The notes beneath the pieces were generated by a model. That model was not told the DNA's origin. It ran no database searches and was given only the letters and a program-made list of their open reading frames with translations. A DNA stretch of 64,000 bases from JAWVFM01 sp963823245 (lineage in GTDB: Bacteria > Actinomycetota > Thermoleophilia > Solirubrobacterales > 70-9), in assembly GCA_963823245.1 (NCBI GenBank), contig CAWGKQ010000004.1:124001-188000 (forward strand), read 5' to 3'. This document shows positions 57,044 to 64,000 of the stretch, in pieces; positions within the stretch are counted from its first letter, which is position 1; every line of letters starts with the position of its first letter. The position numbers were made by a program, and so were the translations under genes.

Positions 57044-59147
57044 GCGCGGTCGGGCCGATCGGGCGGCTCGGCCGCTACACGGCGACGCACGTTCGCGGCG
57101 TGATCGCCGCCTGGCTCGTCGTGGGCGCTGGCTCTCGGGTTCTTCGCCCCGAGGGTCGAGTCTGCGCTCTCGGGCGCAGGGTGGGAGACGTCGGGCTCAC
57201 AATCAGTCCGTGCGCGCCAGGCGATCGACGGCAGCTTCAGCGGCCTGTCGAGCTACGGACTGATGGTCGTCGTCCACTCTCCGACGAGGACCGTGAACGA
57301 CCCGGCGTTCCGATCGCGGGTGACGGCCACCGAGCGGATCCTGCGCTCGAGCTCGGCGGTCAGCTCTGTGGTGCCACCGCGGCCGGGCGCTTCGATCTCG
57401 CGCGATGGCCATACCGCCGTCGTCCAGGCGGGTGCCGCCCGCGACTCGAACGGGATGGTGAGCGCCGCCGATTCGCTCAAGGGCCGGCTCGCCGCCGCGG
57501 GGCGCGGTGGGGTCGCGGTCCACCTCACGGGCGCATCGGGCATGTGGTCCGACTTCAACGCCGCCAACCGCAGCGCAATGCTCCGCTCCGAGCTCATCTC
57601 CTGGCCGGTCACCCTGGCGATTCTCGTCCTCGCCTTCGGCTCGCTCGTCGCGGCCGGTCTTCCCCTGATGCTGACCATGATCGGGCTCCTCGCCGCCGCC
57701 GGCTCGCTCTATCTCGGCACGCTCCTGTTGCCGGTCTCGATCTGGGCGATGAACTTCGCGCTCATGTTCGCCCTGGCGCTCGGCATCGACTACGCGCTCT
57801 TCATCGTCTACCGCTTCCGGGGCGCCTTCTTCGGCTCGCGGCTCGACCCCGTTGAGGCAACCGCCCAGACCATGGACACCGCGGGCAAGGCCGTCCTCTT
57901 CTCCGGGCTTACGGTCCTCATCTCCCTGAGCGCCGTGATGCTCGTGCCGAGCCCCGCCTTCCGCTCGATGAGCCTCGGCATCATGCTCGCCGTCCTCTTC
58001 GTCCTCGCGGCGACGCTGACCCTGCTGCCGGCGGTGCTCGCGAAGCTCGGACCACGGGTCGACCGGCTGGCGCTTCCCTGGGCCCACTCCGGGGAGCATC
58101 GCTCGCCCCGATTCGCAGCCTGGGGCGAGCGCCTCTGGCGGCGCCCGCTCGCGTTCGGGATCCCCGCGCTGGCGGTCCTGCTCTTCCTGGCCTTCCCGGT
58201 CACGCAGCTCGAGACGGCGATGCCGTCGATCGAGGTCGTCCCGGCCGGCGACTCATCGCGGGTCGGGTACGACCAGGCGCAGGCCGCCTTCGGCCCGGGC
58301 GCCACCGGCCCGCTTCAGATCGTGGCTCCCGGCGGCAAGGCCGCTGCTGCAGGCGCGGTCGCGAGAAGCGATCCCGGCATCGCCCAGGTCCTTCCCACCG
58401 AGCGAAGTGGCGGGTCGGTCCTCATCACGGCGATCCCGAGCCATGATCCCTCGAGCCCGGCGGTCGGGCGCACGATCGACCGCCTGCGCGCCGAGCTTCC
58501 GCCCGGCACGCTGGTCGGCGGCGCCGTCGCCGAGAACCACGACCTCCAGGCCGCGCTGGCGGCGAAGACACCGCTCGTCATCGCCGTCGTCCTCGTCCTC
58601 GGCTTCCTGCTGTTGGTCTTCGCGCTCCAGGCGCCGCTGATCGCCGCCGTGGGCGTCGTCACGAACCTCGCTCGCGACGGGCGCTGCGTTCGGCGTCGCC
58701 AAGTGGATCTTCCAGGACGGCGCCCTCCACTCGGTGCTCGGCTTCCAGTCGCAGGGCTTCCTCGACGCCTGGGGCCCCGTGTTCTTCTTCGCGATGATCT
58801 TCGCGATCTCGATGGACTACACGGTCTTCCTGCTCTCCTCCGCGAAGGAGCACTGGGACCGCACCGGCGACGCGAAGGAGGCGATGGTCGGTGGGCTCGC
58901 TCACTCCGGTCGGGTGATCTTCGCGGCCGGCGCCGTGATGGTCGCGGTCTTCCTGACGTTCGCGCTCTCCGGGCCCCTCCCGCCGAAGGAGATGGGGATC
59001 ATCCTCGGCGTGGCGGTCCTCCTCGACGCGATGCTGATCCGGCTGCTCCTGCTACCGGTGCTCCTCCGATTGTTGGGCAAGTGGGCGTGGTATCTGCCGC
59101 ACTGGGCGCATCGGGTGCTCCCCGATGTCCGCTTCGGCCACGCCTGA
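57040..59147 (+). CDS. MMPL-family RND-type exporter, two frameshifts
   Basis: About 700 residues over three frames. N-terminal helix, external loop (SQSVRARQAIDGSFSGLSSYGL), then FNAANRSAMLRSELISWPVTLAILVL and the signature FALMFALALGIDYALFIVYRFRG with MDTAGKAVLFSGLTVLISL. The second half has FFAMIFAISMDYTVFLLSSAKEH and SGRVIFAAGAVMVAVFLTF. Shifts: near 57118-57125 (LVVG, then LALGFFAPRVESA) and near 58664-58672 (VVTNL, then LATGAAFGVAKWIFQ). Each is one extra base. Probably exports lipids or drugs; ArsR control inferred. Confidence 0.85.
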
Positions 59148-59153
59148 GCCGGG

Positions 59154-59861
59154 CTACGCGATCGCCGGCAGGCCGTGAGCCGTCGCCGCGCCGTCGAAAG
59201 CGTCGAGCGCTCGCGCGACCGACATCGCCACGCAACTGAAGATGGGCGTGTCGCGAAGCGTGTAGGCGCTCGACTCGGTGCCTCTGAGCTCCTGGACGAG
59301 GTCGAGGAACTGCCCTGGCTCGTCGGCCTCGAACGAGACCACGAACTCCTGGTCGTCGATGCCGAAGGAGTATGCGGTGTTGATCGTGATCTCCGGATAG
59401 CGCCGGCCGACCTCGATGTGCGCGCGCATGATGCGCTGGCGCTCCTCGCCGGACAGTCGGTACCACTCGCGCTTCTTGTCGAGGGGATAGACGAAGAGGT
59501 ACTTGCGCTCGGAGGTGCAGATCTCCGGGCGAGCCTCCGAGTCGGAGTAGGGCGAGCGCTTGGTCATCGCGAGGTAGGAGTGGGGGATGGTCGCCCACCT
59601 CGCGAGGCCGCTCTGGGCGAGCACGACGTGGAAGGTGTGAAGGTCCTCGAGGATCGGGCTCTGGCTCAGGAGCAGAAGGTCGACGTCGCCGCGCGTTCCC
59701 ACGGTGGAGTAGGCGCGAAGCGGCCGGTCGGCCGCAAAGTCCTCGCAGGCGGCGAGGAACTCGCGTTTATCCTCCGCGCGCGCCTCGGAGTCGCGGCGCT
59801 GCCAGGCTGGGTCGATCTTGAAGAAGGTGAACTTCGCGAAGGTGCGGTCCGCGGCGGCCAC
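59154..59861 (-). CDS. chdC: chlorite-dismutase-family protein, ChdC/HemQ type
   Basis: 235 residues. RTFAKFTFFKIDPAWQRRDSEARAEDKREFL, LLLLSQSPILEDLHTFHVVLAQSGLA, SYLAMTKRSPYSD, FVYPLDKKREWYRLSGEERQRIMRAHIEVGRRYPEI (split into shorter runs in the sequence) and FVVSFEADEPGQFLDLVQELRGTESS match actinobacterial coproheme decarboxylases, the last step of haem b synthesis. GTG 59861 keeps the family N-terminus. Convergent with MMPL, divergent from the next gene by seven bases. Confidence 0.85.
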   Translation of the reverse strand: MAAADRTFAKFTFFKIDPAWQRRDSEARAEDKREFLAACEDFAADRPLRAYSTVGTRGDVDLLLLSQSPILEDLHTFHVVLAQSGLARWATIPHSYLAMTKRSPYSDSEARPEICTSERKYLFVYPLDKKREWYRLSGEERQRIMRAHIEVGRRYPEITINTAYSFGIDDQEFVVSFEADEPGQFLDLVQELRGTESSAYTLRDTPIFSCVAMSVARALDAFDGAATAHGLPAIA

Positions 59862-59868
59862 GCTGGCG

Positions 59869-61741
59869 ATGTTAGTGCTTGCCTGCGCGCTCGCCGGCAT
59901 GTTCGCCACCGCGGCCGGCGCGGATGCGGCGTCGCCCAGGATCACCGTCGCCGTGCTTCCAGCCGGCACGACGCCTCACGAGCTGGCGCGGATCCATGGC
60001 GTGGCTCTCGGGCTGATGAGCGCGGGCGTCGGGACGGTTCCCGCGAAGCAGACCTACCTCGACATCTCGCAGGGAAATCGAGTCGACCCCGTCCTGTATG
60101 ACGGCCCAGCCGTCGGCGGCTGGGCTTCGCTGCGCTGCTCGCGCAGAGGGCGCGCCCGCCGACATCGTCCCCGGCCTGCTGGGCACGACGCTGGAGCGGC
60201 GCCGGCGTTGCGAGGCGCGCCGCGCGGGGGGCCGGAACCGCCGCTTTGCTCGGGGTCAACGAAGGGGGCAGCATCCGCGCGGAAGTTCGGCGTGCGATCG
60301 CCGCGGTCTGTCCGGGGCTGACCGTCGCTCGCGCGACCGTTGCACAGGCCCGGGCGCTCGCCGCGCGGCTTCGGGGCTCCGACCTCCTCGTCGCCTTTTC
60401 CGCCCCGCCCCCGAGGCCCGAGCACGAATTGGCCATCGGCATCGCCGGCCGCGGCTTCGGTGGCGAGCTCACCTCGGACTCCACGCACACCGATGGCCTC
60501 GTCGTCAGCACTGACCTCGCGCCGACCATCCTCGGCCGGCTCGGTGTGCGCGTGCCGGCGGCGATGGACGGGCAGCCGATCACGTCCTCGGGCGGCGCCG
60601 CTCCGACCGCGGCGCCCTCACGAGCCTCGACGACCGGATCGCCGCGGTCCCGGATCGCCGCCCGCTGACGCTGGGGATTCCCGCTGATCGCCTGGACCCT
60701 GCTCGCCGCGGGAGCGGGGGTCGCCCTCGGCGCGCGTGGGCTGCGCGCATCCGTTCCCTTGCTCGCGTGCGCCGTCGCCTACCTGCCGGCGGTGCTCCTG
60801 CTCGGCGCTGTGATCGAGCCGAGCGCGACCGCCGAGCTGCTTCTCGTCGGGCTCGCTTCGCCCGGGCTCGCCGCGGTGTCGGTGGCCCTCGCGGGCGCGT
60901 GGGGCGGCCTCGCGCTCGCCGCGGCCGTCACGGTCGGCGGCTACGCGATGGCGGCCGTCGCGGACCCGAGCGTGATCGGGCTGTCGCTCATCGGCCCTGA
61001 CCCCGCGCACGGGGCGCGCTTCTACGGCATCGGCAACGAGCTCGAGACCTTCGCCGCGGCCCTGGTGCCGATCGGCGTTGGCGCCGCGGCGACCGCCTGG
61101 AGGGCGCGCGCCCGGCCCCCGCGCCGTCGCAACTGCGTTCGCCGCCGCCGCGCTCGTGGCCGCGGCGGCGTTCGCGCCCGGGCAGCTTCGGCGCCGACGT
61201 CGGCGCGGTGATCGACCTTGCGGTCGGCGCCGGCGATCGCGGTGCTCGCATGCCTTCGGGCGGGCTCGCGCCTCAGCGCGGCCGCGTGGGCGATCGCGGC
61301 GGCGCTCGCCGCTCTCGGGGTGCTCGCCCTGGTGGACCTGGTGAGCGGCGGCGGAAGCCATCTCGTGCGCTCGGTGCTCGAGGCGGGCGGGCTCGACAAC
61401 CTCGCGCAGGTCGCCGAGCGGCGGCTCGAGCTGTCGGCCCACAACTTCTCCAACTACGCGACCTCGCCGGCCCTCTGGGCAGCGGTGGTGCTCATCGCCG
61501 CCGGCGTCGTGCAGCGGCGGCGGATCGCGGGTTGGTTCGCCGGTAGCCGCTACGCCTGGGCCGGCTTCCTGGGCGCGAGCGGGGGCGTTGCGTGCGCGGT
61601 CCTCGTCGAACGACTCGGGCGGCCCTCGCGCTGATGATCGGCACGGCCCTCCTCACGCTTGCGGCAGGCGTTGCATGGGCGGCTCGTTCGGTAACCTCCG
61701 CAGGGCTCTCGGGGTACCTCTCGGACCCCTTCAAGCGCTAG
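59869..61741 (+). CDS. conserved actinobacterial membrane protein of unknown function, about eight frameshifts
   Basis: Signal-like start (MLVLACALAGMFATAAGADA), external part (LGLMSAGVGTVPAKQTYLDI, then IVPGLLGTTLE, VAFSAPPPRPEHELAIGIAG and STDLAPTILGRLGVRVP), then helices (LLACAVAYLPAVLLLGAVI and GARFYGIGNELETFAAALVP) to the end LMIGTALLTLAAGVAWAA, stopping at 61741. The pieces follow in order over all three frames, with changes near 60120, 60230, 60600, 60685, 61105, 61180, 61235 and 61610. I recall this as a conserved hypothetical family with alkaline-phosphatase-like and membrane halves. Confidence 0.65.
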
Positions 61742-61798
61742 CGCCGCGGCAGCTGGGAGCCGCCCGCGCTCGTCCCTACCATTACCCGGCCCCACGCA

Positions 61799-62935
61799 AT
61801 GCGCATCGCGATCGTCAGCCCTTATTCGTGGACCTACGCCGGTGGCGTGAACCGTCACGTCGAGGCGCTCGCGAGCGAGCTTTCGGGCCGCGACCACGAG
61901 GTCCGCGTGCTCGCCCCCTACGACCCGCCCGACCGCCTCTCGCGCTGGCTCCACCGCGCCGACGCCGAGCCGCGGCGAGCGTGCCCGACTACCTGATCCC
62001 GCTCGGCCGAACCGTCGGCGTCAAGGCGAACGGCTCGGTCTCGAACCTCTCGGTGTCGCCCGGCGCGATCTCGAAGATGCGGCGCGAGCTTCGCGCCGGC
62101 CGCTTCGACGTCGTGCACGTCCACGAGCCGCCCGCCCCCCTGATCTCATGGAAGGCCTGCTCCTTCCCGGACGCGCCGGTCGTCGGCACCTTCCACGCCT
62201 ACTCGACGAACCCGATCACCAACAACTTCGGCAACCTCTCCGGAGCGCGGCGCAAGTTCAACCAGCTCCACGCGCGCATCGCGGTCTCGGAGGCCGCGGC
62301 GTGGACCGGGCGCCGCTGGTTCGGCGGCAGCTACGAGCTGATCCCGAACGGGGTCGACGTCGATGGCCCGCCGCCCGGGCCGAAGCCGTCCTCCGAGGAC
62401 CTGCGGGTGCTCTTCGTCGGCCGCGCCGAGGAGCGCAAGGGCCTGCCGGTGCTGCTGACGGCGTTCGAGGCGCTCGTCGAGCACGTGCCCTCGCACGCTC
62501 ACGGTGGTCGGCGTCACCGCCGCCGACGTCGAGCGCTACGTCGCCGACCCGGCGGCGCTCGCGCGCATCACGGCGCTCGGGCGCGTCGGCGAGGACGAGC
62601 TCTGGCAGCAGCTCCATTCCGCCGACGTCCTCGCCGCGCCCTCGCTCGCGGGCGAGAGCTTCGGGATGGTCCTCACCGAGGCGTTCGCACCGGCACGCCC
62701 GTGATCGCCTCGAACATCGCCGGGTACGCGGACGTCGTCACCGACGGGGTGCGACGGCGTCCTCGTCCCGCCGGCCGACCCCCAGCGCCTCGCCGAGGAG
62801 CTGCAGCGGATGTACGTCGAGCCCGACGCGGCGCCTCGGATGGGCGCGGCCGCGCGGGCGAGCGCCGAGCGCTACGCGTGGCCGAACGTCGCTTCGCAGG
62901 TCGAGCGGGTCTACGAGCGGGCGCAGCATTCACCC
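61799..62935 (+). CDS. GT4 glycosyltransferase (PimA-like), several frameshifts
   Basis: Starts MRIAIVSPYSWTYAGGVNRHVEALASEL (mannosyltransferase PimA-like). Continues one frame over with VPDYLIPLGRTVGVKANGSVSN, RFDVVHVHEPPAPLISW and NGVDVDGPPPGPKPS, LRVLFVGRAEERKGLPVLL. Donor-site region: LAGESFGMVLTEAF, then TGTPVIASNIAGYADVVTDGV in another frame, ending ASQVERVYERA. Frame changes near 61975, 62497, 62690 and 62748. Transfers a sugar, likely mannose, to a lipid or glycan. The boundary with the next gene is not visible and a fusion is possible. Confidence 0.75.
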
Positions 62936-64000
62936 GCGCCCGGCCAGCTCGGCGGAGCGGTTCGCGCGCCGCAAGGGCTTCGTGCCGATCGACGGGTCGG
63001 CCCCGTTCCCGCGCGAGCGGCTGCGAGCGCTCGAACCCGAGCCCGCCCGCGACCGGCGGCAAGGGCCGAATGGCCCGCCGGATCGGGCTCGGCGTGGCGG
63101 CGTCGTCGGGCTCGGCCTCACCGCGCATCGCGGCGCAGAAGATCGGCCTCGACAAGGTCGTCGCGAGCATCGTCCGCTCCGACCTCAAGCTGGGTGCTGC
63201 TCGCGACCGCGCTGATGATGGCGTCGCTGTTCCTTCGCGCCGCCTCCTGGCTCGAGATCGCGCGGGCGGCGCTGCCGCGCAATCGCCTTCGCCGCCGCGA
63301 CGTGACCTCGGCGACGATGGTGGGCGTCCTGATGTCGGCGACGCTGCCCGCGCGCGTCGGCGAGCCCGCGCGCGCGATGGTGCTCGCGCGCCGCACCGGC
63401 CGGATGCGCGAGACGTTCCCGGTGCTGCTCGGCACCCTCGTCTCGCAGACGGTCGCTGAACCTCGTCGCGCTCGTGCTGCTCGGGCGTGATCATCGTCAC
63501 CTCGACCGACCTCTTCCACTCGGCGTCGACGAAGCTCTTCATCGTCAGCTTCATTCCGCTGATCGCCCTGATCGCGGTCGCGCTCGCGCCGGCCGTGATG
63601 CGCCAGGCCGGGCAGGGGGCGCGTCGGGCGCGCTCTCGCGGCCGATCCGCGGCGCGCTCCTCAAGGTCCGCCAGGGCCTGAGCGTTTTCCGCGATCCGCG
63701 CAGGGGCGCCCTCGCCGCGCTGGCGCAGCTCTCCGCCTGGGGCGTTCAGCTTCTCTCCTGCTACGCGCTCGCCTTCGCGCTCGGCCTCGAGGGCCGGGCG
63801 GGGATCGGCGCGGCCGCGGCCGTGCTCTTCGCGGTCAACGTCACCGCGGTGGTTCCCGGCGACGCCGTCGAACATCGGCGTCTTCCAGCTCGCGCGTCAT
63901 CAGCGTGCTGACGACCGGGCTTCGGCGTCTCGCCGCCGACGCGCTGGCCTACGGCGTCATCCTCCAGGCGGTCGAGATCGCCACGGCGGTCACCCTCGGC
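62936..64000 (+). CDS. lysylphosphatidylglycerol-synthase-TM/flippase-like membrane protein, partial, many frameshifts
   Basis: ERFARRKGFVPIDGSAPFPRERL precedes the first helices. Then AAQKIGLDKVVASIVRSDLK, LLATALMMASLFLRAASWLEIARAAL and MVGVLMSATLPARVGEPARA, a region typical of UPF0104/AglD-like flippases. It continues with FIVSFIPLIALIAVALAPAV and SAWGVQLLSCYALAFALGLEG to the window end. Frames change about every 100-200 bases (near 62935, 63115, 63190, 63455, 63490, 63620, 63870, 63890). It may be fused to the preceding glycosyltransferase. Runs off the end. Confidence 0.65.

Noticed and set aside
1..64000. CRISPR arrays, tRNA or rRNA genes, insertion sequences, prophage
   Set aside because: No regularly spaced repeats, cloverleaf-like sequence, transposase motifs or terminal inverted repeats were recognised on either strand by reading. 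A tRNAscan or ISfinder search would be decisive.

Overview
The window is very GC-rich, gene-dense DNA with many GTG starts and many 4-base start/stop overlaps (ATGA, GTGA). It looks like a high-GC actinobacterium, most likely of the Thermoleophilia (Solirubrobacterales/Gaiellales) type. That placement rests on protein style only (mycobacterial-type FprA, ChdC-type chlorite-dismutase fold protein, WS/DGAT acyltransferase, NarL/GAF-kinase signalling); no rRNA or marker gene is present. I saw no tRNA, rRNA, CRISPR array, transposase or phage gene.

Layout. 0-9.2 kb: site-2 protease with CBS domains, CBS protein, nucleotide cyclase, DUF47/PiT remnant, tandem universal stress protein (USP), TreT-like glycosyltransferase and a GNAT-acyl-CoA synthetase fusion. 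9.2-13.7 kb: a minus-strand electron-transfer locus (small exported protein, ferric-reductase-like membrane protein, two small membrane proteins, a lipoprotein, [3Fe-4S] ferredoxin, ferredoxin reductase, ApbE). 13.7-17 kb: USP, an ABC exporter and small genes. 17-24.5 kb: PEP synthase and a complete group 3b [NiFe] hydrogenase operon with its maturation protease. 25-29.4 kb: a 2-oxoacid:ferredoxin oxidoreductase operon headed by a GltD-like flavoprotein. 29.5-36 kb: PfkB kinase, PHP phosphatase, flavodoxin, NarL regulator, an arginine-deiminase homologue lacking its catalytic Cys and His, an NDH-2/SQR-like flavoprotein and a CBS protein. 36-43 kb: ZIP transporter, WS/DGAT, VTT-type membrane protein, OmpR/kinase pair, tandem USP and a GAF histidine kinase. 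43-49.3 kb: a double-propeller exported protein and a second ApbE/ferric-reductase locus, this one with a NuoF-like subunit and ferredoxin. 49.3-55 kb: basic DNA-binding-like protein, split cytochrome b, USP-like, OsmC, BolA, FprA and rhodanese. 55.4-64 kb: SQR-like flavoprotein, ArsR regulator with a perfect palindrome, MMPL exporter, ChdC-like protein and three envelope genes broken by many indels.

How it fits together. The gene set closely resembles the mycobacterial DosR (dormancy/hypoxia) regulon: M50-CBS protease, Hrp1-like CBS proteins, USPs, PfkB, a Tgs1-like acyltransferase, ferredoxins, group 3b hydrogenase, a NarL-type regulator and a GAF-HisKA_3 kinase. By eye I find a shared dyad (CTRCGG, 4-5 bases, then YCCGCR, or a CTGCGGG-TAC variant) about 56-61 bases upstream of five start codons, with weaker relatives elsewhere. 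My reading is a low-oxygen/energy-starvation island that reroutes electrons through H2, 2-oxoacids, ferredoxin and NAD(P)H and towards extracytoplasmic flavoproteins.

Caution on sequence quality: four frameshifts lie in the first 57 kb, but about twenty lie in the last 7 kb, where conserved proteins continue across frames. These look more like assembly or base-calling indels than pseudogenes.
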